From positions 2,172,501 through 2,236,500 of the forward strand of contig JAJTWR010000481.1 in NCBI GenBank assembly GCA_021613335.1: DNA of 64,000 nucleotides, written 5' to 3'. Position numbers and translations under genes: made by a program. Positions 12,467 to 22,689 of the stretch are shown in pieces. The DNA comes from Whitmania pigra (taxonomy: Eukaryota; Annelida; Clitellata; Hirudinida; Haemopidae). The notes under the pieces were generated by a model that saw only the letters and a program-made list of their open reading frames with translations, had not been told where the DNA came from and ran no database searches. Numbering within the stretch: position 1 is the first letter of the stretch; every line of letters starts with the position of its first letter.

Positions 12467-12522
12467 TCCAAATCATCTCAGTTATGCAACGGACTATAAT
12501 CAAATAAATAAATAATAAATAA
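12467..12522 (+). mobile_element. 56-bp LINE 3'-tail insertion
   Basis: The insert reads 'tccaaatcatctcagttatg', 'caacggactataatc', then (aaat)n. It is the LINE 3' end seen at 18424-19643, here on the plus strand. A perfect 12-bp target duplication 'ataagcaattag' flanks it at 12455-12466 and 12523-12534. Confidence 0.85.
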
Positions 12523-12976
12523 ATAAGCAATTAGCTTTCAAAGACCCCTTTATCAATATCGGTAGTTAGGTATTTTATTTAAAGTCAATTCTATAACGAG
12601 ATGAGTTAGACTGGTAAATGAAAATTATATGAAAGAAATAATTATATATAATAATAATGTTTAAGCTATATTAGGTTTCTGCGATTTTTGATTGTCCATT
12701 TGTATATAATGTCCAAACTTCCGGGGTCGTTGAGCATCTGTTTCATTGTTGTCGTTCCTCTTTCTGCTGTTAGAGTTCTCCTTAGTTTTGCGTGATGTGG
12801 ACATTCTAAAAGAAAATGTGTTATAGTCTCTGCCTTTTGAGGGCATGTGTTGCATTTTCCGCTGTCGTGTCTTCTTAGTTTATGTAGATAATTGTTTAGG
12901 GCGCATTTCCCAAGCCTGAATCGGGAGATCAAGATCTCTTTCTCGATAGCCATTGGAATCTGCATCGTTTTTCTAC

Positions 12977-15073
12977 TTAATCCACTATTTCATGGTAGGG
13001 TCTACTTTCAAGGTTCTCATTCCATCTGTGCTGCCATTCGTTGATGGTGTTCTGATTTACAATTCTTTTAATATCCATAGTAGATGTCGCTATGATGTGT
13101 TCGATTTGTTCTTTAATGGTGGCTGCTTTTGCTAATTTGTCCGCCTTTTCATTGCCTGGAATTCCTACGTGTGCAGGAACCCAGACTAGTGTAACGTCTC
13201 TTCCTGCCTCTTGTATATCCGAAATTAGCGACAGAATTCTATGAACGACATTGTCGGTGTAGGCATTGTTTCTGTCCTCTAGACTTCCAATTGAGCTTAG
13301 CGAATCACTCAGAATAAAAATCTTGAGTTTCGAAAACTGTTGCCTGAGAAATTGGAGACATAAATCTATTGCAGCCATTTCGGTCGAGCATATGCTACTA
13401 CGAGATGATGTTCGGATGCTTATTTCCTTTTTGTTTTTTGGAATGTATATACCTATTCCCGCCCAATCTTCAATTTTTGATGCATCTGCGTAGCAGAGAA
13501 GATTTTCATGAAGATCTTCAATCGTTTCTTTGGCTATTAGCATCCTAAGTGGGTTATCGGCTGGGGTTGTGAGGTTGGTTTTATAAATCTTGGAACATTT
13601 AAGTATCCACGGGGGTCTTTTGGAATTGGAGGATTTTCTTGTTGTGATGCATCTAATCAAGTTGGGTGGAATTTGTTTTTCTACGATTTCGTGTGGAGCT
13701 GAGTTTCCTTTGATTTGGCTTAGTCTAATTTGAGTTTTGGTTCTTTTTCTGTTTTCTGGAAAATAGTATTCTTTTGTGGGGTTGGTAGGTATGGCTATTG
13801 ATTTGGTGGCATGATTGATAATGAATTGCTTTCTTCTAAGGTCAAGAGGGAGTTCTCCACAATCTATTTGTAGGCTTGAGACGCTAGTGCCTTTCATGCT
13901 TCCACAGCATATTGCTAGCGCTTGTGATTGTATGCCATCATAGATTTTCTTTATCGTTTTTTCCGCTAGGTCAAACGCTTCGCAACCGTAATCCAATATC
14001 GATCTTATAATGGCTCTATAGACTTGTAGAAGACTGGTTTTACTGGCTCCCCAGGTGTTACCTGATATAGCTCTCATGGCATTTAAACGTTTTTGACATC
14101 GTCGCTGAACTGATGTGGCATGAGCTTTCCAACTAAGTCGGTCATCTAGGATTACTCCAAGAAAAGTTGCCGCTGAGGTCCTAGGTAAGGGTAGACCCAT
14201 TATATAAATGTCGTATATGTCATTTTTTCGATTATAGGTATTCCTGGTGAAAAGGACAGTTTGGGATTTTGTTGTAGATATCTTAAAACCGTGGTTAGTA
14301 AGAAATTTGGTAGTAGTGTCAAGTTGTCTTTGCATTCGCTGGGTCATAATCTCAAGATTCCGACCAGATGTCCATTGAGCAATGTCATCATCATACATAG
14401 ACATTTTGACTCCCTTGCATGGCTCTGGAATACTATTAAGCATTATGATAAAGAGAAGCGGACTTAGAACACTTCCTTGAGGGGTTCCATTTTCTAGTTT
14501 ATGAGGTTTGGAGATCGAGTTTCCCACCCTGACTTCAATGAATCTTTCTTTCAAGAAATCTTCTATCCATCTAACCATTTGTCTAGAGACTCTGAGTTTT
14601 TTGAGTTGTAAAACTATACCGTCTCGCCAAACCATGTCAAAAGCCTTCTCTAGGTCGAGGAAGACCGCCATAGTCATTCTATGTTGATTGGAGAAGGAAG
14701 TAATATCATGTGCTAGTCTTACTATTTGGTCAGCGCAGCTTCTTCCTTTCCGGAAACCAGATTGGTTCGGGTTTAGCAAATTGTTTTCTTCAAGGTACCA
14801 CCTCAGCCTGGAGCCAATTACTCTTTCAAGCAGTTTGCAAAGAGTGGATGTAAGTGATATTGGACGGTAAGATGCTGGTTGTGATGGAGGTTTGTTTTTC
14901 TTTGGGATGGGGATAACTGTTGCTTTTTTCCAGTAAGTTGGTAATCGACCTAAGATCCATGATTGGTTTAGGGTCCCTTCTAGGCTTAAGAGTGGGAGTT
15001 TGCGGATCATTTGGTAGTTAACGCCATCCGGACCTGGGGAGGAGTTTCCGCAATTTCTGAGGGCGTCTTGCAC
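12977..15073 (-). pseudogene. LINE reverse transcriptase plus RNase H (698 codons open)
   Basis: RT motifs in order: 'SSPGPDGVNYQMIRKLP', 'NQSGFRKGRSCADQIV', 'AVFLDLEKAFDMVWRDG', 'NGTPQGSVLSPLLFIIM', 'MYDDDIAQW' (the usual YADD box reads YDDD) and 'FLGVILDDRLSW'. The RNase H part has 'LCYADASKIEDWAGIGIYI', 'STEMAAIDLCLQF', 'ILSDSLSSI' and 'LVWVPAHVGIPGNEKADKLA', so the DEDD residues are visible. The frame ends at a stop near 12977, and the last ~100 residues ('CNTCPQKAETITHFLLECPH', 12965-12666) continue in another frame. The start is cut off by a frameshift from the endonuclease, so the element is not functional as it stands. Confidence 0.85.
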
Positions 15074-16392
15074 TTCGAAGAGTTATAGGGACAGAGAGGT
15101 CAGTGCGATCGTTGCATTCGTTGGGAAAGTTAGATGTAGCGTTTCTTTTGATGCTGGCGAACTCAGGGAGTAGATTAGAGTCACTACTGGCGTGTGCAAA
15201 TGTTTTGGCAAGTGTTTCAGCTTTGCTTTTATTGTCTAGAGGGGTCCCATCAATTGATGCAATGGGAGGTATAGAGGACTTTTGGGAGTTTCCATTGATG
15301 CTTTTGATTGTTTTCCAAAGGGAACCGAGTTTGGTTGTTCGATTGAAAGTAGAACAGAAGAATTCCCAACATTGTCGTCTTGCGTTCTTAATAGTCCATT
15401 GTGCGCGTCCTTTTGCCCTTTTGTATTCTACCCATGCCTTCTCGGAGAAAGATCTGCGTATAAGGTTTTTTCTCTTATTTCTTTCTTTGACAGCATTTTT
15501 ACAATCAATGTTCCAGTATGGTGCTGGTGGTTTCCTGGAGTTTGGGAAGGGATTTGGGGTGCTGGTTTTTATAGCTTCAAGGATGGTTTGGGTTACAAAA
15601 GTTGTGTTTTGATCAAGATCATTGGATGGTAGTTCCATAGAAAGATTCTTTGTGCATGAATTTTGATAGAGAGTCCAGTTTGTTTTTCTGAGATTAATGG
15701 TTAACGGTTTGCTAGGTTCGAGGAGGGCTGTGTCGCTGATTGAGATGCTTATGATGAAGTGATCACTCCCAAGATTTTCGTTAAGAACTTGCCAGGAGGC
15801 TTTTGTTGCAAGACACGGCGATGTGATCGAGACGTCAATAGAGGTTGTGGATCCCTTGGGCGTCATGTGCGTGCCTTCACCTGTGTTTAACGATACTAAC
15901 CTGTAGTCATGCATCAATTCTTCAACGATTTTGCCTCTGGTATCAGTGTATTTAGCTCCGAATATAGGGGAGTATGCATTGATGTCTCCGCATATTATAG
16001 AATCTTGGTGGGCTATTACCTTTTGGATTTGTTCGTGTGAGAAGGTTTTGGTTGGGGGAATGTAACAGTTTACTATGTTAAGTGTGCCTGATTTAGTGCG
16101 AATTGAGGTAATGAGGCAGCTTGCTTCATCTGAAACGATGTGGCTTTTGAATGCGATTCCTTCCTTTATGCAGGTGAGAATGCCACCAAGGCGCTCTGTG
16201 TCGTTTCACAGACAGTTCTAACCTCTCTATATTATATCCTGGTATTTTAAAATTCGTTCTACTTTTAAGGAATGTTTCTTGTATGACGATTATGTCCGGA
16301 AATTTTTGTGCATTTATGAAGTTAATTAATTCACCTTTTTTATGCCTTATGCCCTGACAGTTCCATTGGATAATATTTATTCTATTATCCAT
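15018..16392 (-). pseudogene. LINE endonuclease (EN) domain, frameshifted
   Basis: The N-terminus (16392-16126) begins 'INIIQWNCQGIRHKKGELI' and has 'IIVIQETFLKSRTNFKIPGY', the start of an AP-like endonuclease. The C-terminal part (15917-15018) has 'GSDHFIISISIS' with the catalytic Asp-His pair. About 200 bp between the two pieces is broken by frame changes. The downstream linker to the RT follows with a +1/-1 shift near 15060. Confidence 0.8.
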
Positions 16393-16556
16393 GATGAGGC
16401 TTTAGTCGGTTGTGGAAACCATGACCGTGGCATCGGTCATGTTTCTTTGTGGGCTTTCTTCCTCATCGAGGCACTCTGATAAGGTTTTCCAGATGATATT
16501 GAACATCTCCCTTAACTGATTTTTGTCTCCTTGAAATTTTTCATTCATGATACGAG

Positions 16557-17270
16557 CTCATGAGAAACTAGCCTCATTTCTGGAAAAGCCCTGTGGATCA
16601 GAAGAGTGGAGAATAACAACTTTGCCAATTTTCCAAGATTAGAAGAGTTTCTGCAACCCAGTCTGGGTGCAGCTGGCACACTACCAGCTTCTCTTAAAGG
16701 CGACATTTTGGCTCACCTAGGAACTCTGATGGCATCTTTTCAGGACTACTTTATTACGAAAGAGTTGCAGCCCAATGATGCCTGGGTCCGGAATCTATTT
16801 TTGGTCCATTTGGAAAGCGTGGATTGACCAAAGATGATCTGAGGCACAAAGAGTTGCTAAAGAGGACGTTTCGGGTCAAGAACTTGGCTGACCTTTGGTG
16901 CTCCATGATGATACCATACCCAGTTCTAGCCAAAAGAGCCATGACATCCATCATTCCTCTTGTGACAACCTCCCTCTGTGAAGCTGGATTTCCATCCCTG
17001 CTGACAATAAAAACAAAATCGCGAAACAAACTTGATGCAAAGGATGACATGAGAGTGGTCAAAATCAAAGCCCAGATTTCATCTACTTGTGAACAAGAAG
17101 CAGGAGCAACATTCACATTAAAAATTAGCTTTCAAAATACGTTGTATGGTTCTATTTTGACAGTAAGTTATTGTTCATTGCATTTTTTCTTTAAAAAATT
17201 GATAGGGAGGCCGTGGACAACATTTTGTCCTTTAAGGGAGCCGTGGGCAAAAAAAGGTTGGGAACCCCTG
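16557..17270 (+). mobile_element. hAT (Charlie-like) transposon fragment, copy C
   Basis: It matches copy A from 'ctcatgagaaactagcc' on and also holds the C-terminus missing from A. The left half is lost at the border with the LINE. The right end 'ggttgggaacccctg' is followed by cattagcg (17271-17278), again the satellite target site. The piece at 16824-17116 reads 'MMIPYPVLAKRAMTSIIPLV', 'LCEAGFPSLLTIKTKSRNKL' and 'DAKDDMRVVKIKAQISSTCE' without a stop, the FAM200/ZBED5-like dimerisation domain. It is the best-preserved C-terminus of the three copies. Confidence 0.8.
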
Positions 17271-17916
17271 CATTAGCGTAAACAATACTTGCAAAATATT
17301 GAGAATGGCAATTTTTAATATTTTTAATATTTGTTTAATTTTAATTTCAGTTTAAGCCAATGAAAATAAATCAACAAGAATAAAAATATCACAACAATAA
17401 GAATTCTACAACAACATAGACAACGGCAATAACAACAAGAAACTCCAAATCGTCCACGACCTAACACAATTAAGATGAACTCCAGAAGGTCCAAAAAAAA
17501 AACAATACTGTTATCCAAAGCACAAGTCAATTCATCCTTCATAAAATCATTGGTGACTGGCTTCGAAACAATACTTAAAGTATTTTTAACTCATTAAACC
17601 CCAAAGGGCCCAAAAATAAGCAATTCAGAATTAATTTTGAGACGACACCACAAGCTATCTTGAAGAGTCGCTTTATCCTCTTCAAAAATCATAGGCACTG
17701 GTGTTTTGTTTCGAAACAATGACTAAAGTTGTCAGCTTAAAAACATAAAATTTAATTAAATACTTTCATTGAGTAAAGTTTTAATAATTACAAATTATCG
17801 TTAAATGACATCGATTGTTGATTTAATTTGAGAACGAAAGAGTTGAGCTGTTTGCTCACCAGGTGCCGCTGGAAATTCACATTTTTAGGATTGTTTTTGT
17901 ATTAAATATTTGGCAC

Positions 17917-18037
17917 CCGGTCATAACAGCCCGGCTTCAAAATAGCCCAAGACAAAATAGCCCCATCAAAACGGCCCAGTCAGTATAGCCCGGCGACAAA
18001 ATAGCACCGTCAAAACAGCCCCGTCAAAATAGCGGTA
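17917..18037. repeat. Short tandem repeat, about 14-16 bp, 'aaaatagccccgtc'
   Basis: About eight imperfect repeats of 'aaaa(t/c)agcccSgtc' replace the satellite sequence here. The composition differs sharply from the surroundings (C-rich on this strand). It could be the subterminal repeat of an unrecognised DNA transposon; no matching inverted copy was found nearby. Confidence 0.6.
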
Positions 18038-18423
18038 GAATTGGTTCTTTGTGGATTTATTACATGTCCACATGACGTGATTATAAGGTGAGGATACTTT
18101 ATATTAAATACCAACTTGAAAAGTTCATGTAAAGTGAGGAAGTAGCCGTAATCCTAATAATATGTTAAACAATAAATATTCAAACCAATAATTTCGAATT
18201 AAATTTGGAACCAGTTAATGGTTAATGTATTCAACTCACAAATTTTTTTTTAATACATTGACGGGGCAAAAAGACAATACAATTATACAAAAACACAAGT
18301 CAATTCATCTCCCCCAAAATCAATGGTGCATGGCTTCGAAACAATACCCAAGGAACCTTATTAATCCTCAAAAGTCCCAAAAATAAGAATCATTTCTTTG
18401 TGAGGGACCAAATTAGCGATCTC

Positions 18424-19643
18424 TTTATTTATTTATTTATTTATTTGATTATAGTCCGTTGCATAACTGAGATGATTTGGACTTTAGTTAATGTTAGTAA
18501 GTTAGTAAAAATGAAAAGTATTAGAATAATAAAAAGCATTGATTAGTTATGGTAAAATTGTAAAAGGCTTATAGTAAGCCGCATCTGTTTTTGCAGATCC
18601 ACCGATAAATGATGTCCACACTTGCTGGATTGCTAAGCATGGATTTCATGTCAGATAGACCTGTAAACATCTTGATTTCTCTCCTCAGGGATGACTGGGC
18701 TGGGCATTCCATGAGGAAATGCTGCACACTTTCGTCTTCCTGAGGGCACTTCTCGCACCTCCCGTCTGGGTGCCGTTTCATGAGAAACAAGTGCTGGTTC
18801 AGAGCACACTTTCCAACTCGGAGTCTGGAGATGAGAACCTCCTTCCTCCTTGAGACACATTGGAACTTGCTCTTCGTCGACACTTGTTTCTCTATGGACT
18901 TATAATGTAGGCTTCGAGGATCTTCATCCCATCTGGTCTGCCACTGTTGGAAGATGTTGCGGGCCACGGACCTTTTGACATCCTTGATAGACGCCGGAAT
19001 CCGGAGGTCTATCTGATCCCTTGCAGTGGCTGCCTTTGCCAGGGCATCGGCCTTCTCATTGCCAGGGATTCCAACGTGGGCAGGGACCCAGACGAGAGTG
19101 ACCTTTCTGCCGCTCTCTTGAATTTCTGAAATTAGAAACTGTACATTTTTAATATCGGGAGCATAATTGTTGCCGTCCTTTAGTGCCTGTAGGGCACTAA
19201 GCGAGTCACTTAGGACGACAATGTCGAAGGACTCCTCCTGATATGAGTCCTTGACATGTAGTAAACATCGCTCGATGGCTGCCAGTTCGATTGAACTAAT
19301 GCAGCTGTGACTCGACGTCCTGAGACTGATATTTACTTCCTTCCTTGGGATGTAAATCCCAATTCCGGCCTTGTTGTCCTCGGTCTTGGAGGCGTCCGTG
19401 TAGCAGAGGAGGCTGTCCTGGAGATCCTCTATTTTCTCCCTTGCCACCAGCATCCGCAGAGGGTTGTCGGCTTCGAAGGAGAGATTCGAGGAGTCGATTG
19501 TCGGCTTTCTCAGTCTCCAAGGAGGGAAACTGGGAGGTGCCTCCCTGATGTCCTCCAGGAGATCTGCTGGGATCACCGACTCGACTTTCTTGTGCGGAGG
19601 CTCCTCGCCTCTTATCCTCATCCTGCAGTGGAACCTCACTTCG
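18424..19643 (-). mobile_element. 5'-truncated RNase H-bearing LINE, 1220 bp
   Basis: A perfect 12-bp target duplication 'attagcgatctc' flanks it at 18412-18423 and 19644-19655. The 3' end (low coordinate) reads on the minus strand 'ccaaatcatctcagttatgc', 'aacggactataatc', then (aaat)n. Only the RNase H and C-terminal part is present, so reverse transcription stopped early. The coding part is uninterrupted and much richer in G+C than the array around it, consistent with a fairly recent insertion of a LINE related to the copy at 12565-16556. Confidence 0.9.
18569..19643 (-). pseudogene. LINE ORF2 C-terminus: RNase H and CCHC-like motif
   Basis: The frame is open from the element border to the stop at 18569. 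It has 'LLCYTDASKTEDNKAGIGIY', 'SSIELAAIERCLLHVK', 'IVVLSDSLSALQALKDG' and 'VTLVWVPAHVGIPGNEKADA' (RNase H), then 'RCEKCPQEDESVQHFLMECP', a Cys-Cys-His-Cys cluster near the end. The frame runs on to 19717, but beyond 19643 it is satellite sequence. It lacks reverse transcriptase and endonuclease and is a truncated copy, not a gene. Confidence 0.85.
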
Positions 19644-20222
19644 ATTAGCGATCTCGAAACAAGAATCGCTTTATCCTCTTCAAAAAGCATAGGCACTGGT
19701 GTTTTGTTTCGAAACAATGGCTAAAGTTGTCCGCATGAAAACATAAAATTTAATTAAATAATTTCATCGAGTAAAGTGTTAATAATTACAAATTATCATT
19801 AAATGACATCTATTGTTGACTTTATTTTAGGACGAAAAAGTTGGGCCGTTTACTCACCAGGTGTCGCTGTAAATTCACATTTTCAGATTGTTTTTTTTTA
19901 ATATTAGAAATATAATATGAAATTTGATTTTATGTTATGCCTGTCGCTTTGAAATTTTAGAAAATTTTAATGCGGTGATGTATTTAGTAATAATTTTGTT
20001 TGATTTTGTGATGATTTGATTTGTGATTTATTCGTATTAACTGTCATAATATTATGTTTAACAATATATATTTATTTTAAACTTCATTTTTAAATTTATT
20101 ACAATATAACAACAATAAGAACTCCACAGCGTCACAGAGATTCATGAGCCATAATGAACCTCTTCAAGAGTCAAAAAATTAATAATAGCCAGCAAAAGTA
20201 ATAATCTTATGATAAGCAGTAT

Positions 20223-20282
20223 TGTTTGTTTGTTTGTTTATTTGATTATAGTCTTTTGCTTAACAGAGATGATTTGGACTAC
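20223..20282 (-). mobile_element. 60-bp LINE 3'-tail insertion
   Basis: The minus strand reads 'agtccaaatcatctctgtta' and 'gactataatcaaataaac', ending in (aaac)n. A 9-bp duplication 'aagcagtat' flanks it at 20214-20222 and 20283-20291. Confidence 0.8.
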
Positions 20283-20550
20283 AAGCAGTATCAAAACACG
20301 AGCCGATTTAACCTCCAAAAAAACCACAGGCACTGGTGTTTTGACTAAAGTTGTCCGCTTAAAAACATAAAATTCAATCAAACACTTTCATCGAGTAAAG
20401 TGCTAATAATTACAATTTATCGTTACATGCCATCGATTGTTGATTTTATTTTAGGAACAAACGAAAGGGTTGTTCAGCTAAACCAATAAAAATAAAGCAA
20501 CTAATAAAGAATACAAATACCACTACAAAACAACTCCAAAGCATTCAAGA

Positions 20551-20600
20551 CTCTTAATGAACCTTAATGATCTTTAATGATCCTTAATAAACCTTAATCA
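20551..20600. repeat. 10-bp tandem repeat, five copies
   Basis: Five successive decamers of the form 'ccttaatgaa' / 'tctttaatga' fill the stretch between two satellite units. Confidence 0.75.
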
Positions 20601-20862
20601 GGATTTTCAAAAAAAAGATGTTAATTAGTTTAATAATAACTAGATGATTAGGACGGAGCAGGACTACTTGCTCAATTTCAAAGCGTTCCGTTTGAACTGC
20701 AATACCGAGTCAACGCGCCGGAGTAGCCAAGACCAACCGAGGCACCCCTGGTTTACATCAACATCCTTCGCTGGAGAACCTGGATAAACTGGAAATTGAT
20801 GACAAGCCTAAAAGATGGCTTCCAAAAAAAGCAAATTTAAAGTCCTTGAAGTCACGAGCCCA

Positions 20863-20991
20863 AAAAAGTAGTGTTTTATTAACGTCCGTTGCATAGCTAG
20901 ATGATTAGGACGGTGCACCCGCAGCGGGGTTAGAACCCCGTGCTGCCATCGTGAGAGGCGCAGCCTTAACCGTTAGGCCATGCGGGCGCAC
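20863..20991 (-). mobile_element. tRNA-derived SINE with perfect target duplication
   Basis: Read on the minus strand from 20991: 'gtgcgcccgcatggcctaac', then 'ggttaaggctgcgcc', box B 'ggggttctaaccccgctgcg', then 'cctaatcatctagctatgca' and 'acggacgttaataaaac'. Box A (TGGCCTAACGG) and the T-arm stem (cgggg/ccccg) are well preserved. A perfect 14-bp duplication 'aagtcacgagccca' flanks it at 20849-20862 and 20992-21005. It is about 90 percent like the SINE at 2246-2365. The head looks like a tRNA with a variable arm shape; I do not assign the amino acid. Confidence 0.9.
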
Positions 20992-22689
20992 AAGTCACGA
21001 GCCCAGAACACGAGTCAACTTATTCTTCCCTAAAACCAGGTATTGGTGTTTTGCTTCAAAACAATGACTAAAGTTGTCTGCTCAAAAACATAAAAATTCA
21101 ATTAAATACTTTCATCAAATAAAGTATTAATAATTACAAATTATAATTTAATGACATCGATTGTTGATTTTATTTTACTTTGAAAGGGTCGTGCCGTTTG
21201 CTCGCTAGGTGTCGCTATATAATGAACCTAAATAATGTCGCTAAAAATTTAAAGTGTAAGTTTTATAAAAGTGAAAAAATACCATTTCATTTTTAAATAT
21301 TTAACATATATTATGAAAATTGACCTTACGTTAATTTTGTGATGAAACCTGGCATTTGCGTAAACAATACTTTCAAAATATTGAGAATGACAATTTGTAA
21401 TAATTTAAATACCAGTTCTTAACTAATTTAAAAAATAGAAAAAAATTCTAAAAAAATAAAGTAACAAGAATAAAAATACCACGGCAATAACAACTCCACA
21501 ACAACAGCAATAACAAAAAGGCGGTACAGTTATCGCCGGTACACAGACGATCCATCCTTGCCAAAACCAGGGTGTTTGATTTCGAAGCATTGATTGAAGA
21601 ACCTTTTTCAACCCCAAAGGGTCGACAAAATAAATGTCATGCATTTCTAGCATTTCAGAAGATTTAAAAACAAGACCACAGCAAGAGTCGACTTATTCTT
21701 CCTTAAAACCACAGGCACTTGTGTTTTGCTTCAAAACAATGGCTAAAATTTTACACATAAAAAAATAAAATTCAATTAAATTGTTTCATCAAGTAAAGTG
21801 ATAATAATTACAAATTATCATTAAATGACATCGATTGTTGATTTAATTTGAGAATGAAAGAATTGAGCTGTTTGTTCGCCAGGTGTCGCTAGAAATTATG
21901 TATTTTTGAGACTGTTTTTTTTAAATATTTGAAATATAATATGAAATTTGACTTTATGTTATTCTTGCCGCTTTGAAGTTTTAGAAAATTTTAATGCGGA
22001 GAGCTGTTTAGTAATAATTTTATTTTAATTTGTAATGAAACCTGGTGCTAGTATAAACTGTTAAAACCAATGAAAATTAATAATATAATATATTAAATTT
22101 CAGTTTTAAATTTATTACAATAAAACAACGACAATAAAAACTCCACAGCAACAACTTCAGAGCATCCCATTCCAAATACAATCACGAATTATAATGAACC
22201 TCCGAGGGTTTAAAAATAATGTGCCACAGAATATCTTTTCTCGATCATCTCAAAAGGCGAGTAGATTTATCCCCCCATAAAAACCATTGGCTCTGGTGTT
22301 TGGCTTTGAAACAACACCTAAAGCTGTTTAATTAAAATCAAATTTTTTAACTTGAACATTTTCATCAAGTAAAGTCTTAACAGTTTCAAATTATTATTAA
22401 ATGATATAAATTGTTGCAACTTGAGAACGATAAAGTTAAGCCATTTGCTCGCTAGGTGTCGCTATAAATTTAAATTATGGTATTAAACGATAAATATTAT
22501 TAAATTTGACTTTAAATGGATCATGTGGCTTTAAAATTAAAAAAGTTTAATGCGGACAAATATTTAGTAATAATTTTGTTTCAATTTGTGATCAAACCTG
22601 ATATTTGTGTTAAATGTTAAAGCCAATCAATGTTAACAATAAATTGGGTAAAATTAAAAATAACAATTTTTGATATTTTAAATATGTAT

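Larger units (their letters stand above)
12565..16556 (-). mobile_element. RNase H-bearing LINE (I/Nimb-like), near full length, decayed
   Basis: On the minus strand the order is endonuclease, reverse transcriptase, RNase H and a CCHC-like C-terminus, then a 3' end 'gtctaactcatctcgttata' with an A-rich tail, a diverged version of the shared tail seen in other copies here. The 5' end at about 16556 abuts the middle of hAT copy C, so it probably inserted there and removed the left half of that element. Frameshifts occur near 15060 and 12970 and between 16126 and 15917. The RNase H domain points to the I superfamily (I, Nimb, Ingi, LOA) rather than Jockey or CR1; the exact clade is not certain. 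Confidence 0.85.

Noticed and set aside
15103..15632. Plus-strand frames of 169 and 116 codons
   Set aside because: Antisense to the LINE endonuclease on the minus strand.
20863..20991. Functional tRNA gene
   Set aside because: The tRNA-like head continues into a SINE body with a LINE-type 3' end, and a 14-bp target duplication flanks the whole, so it is a retroposed SINE.
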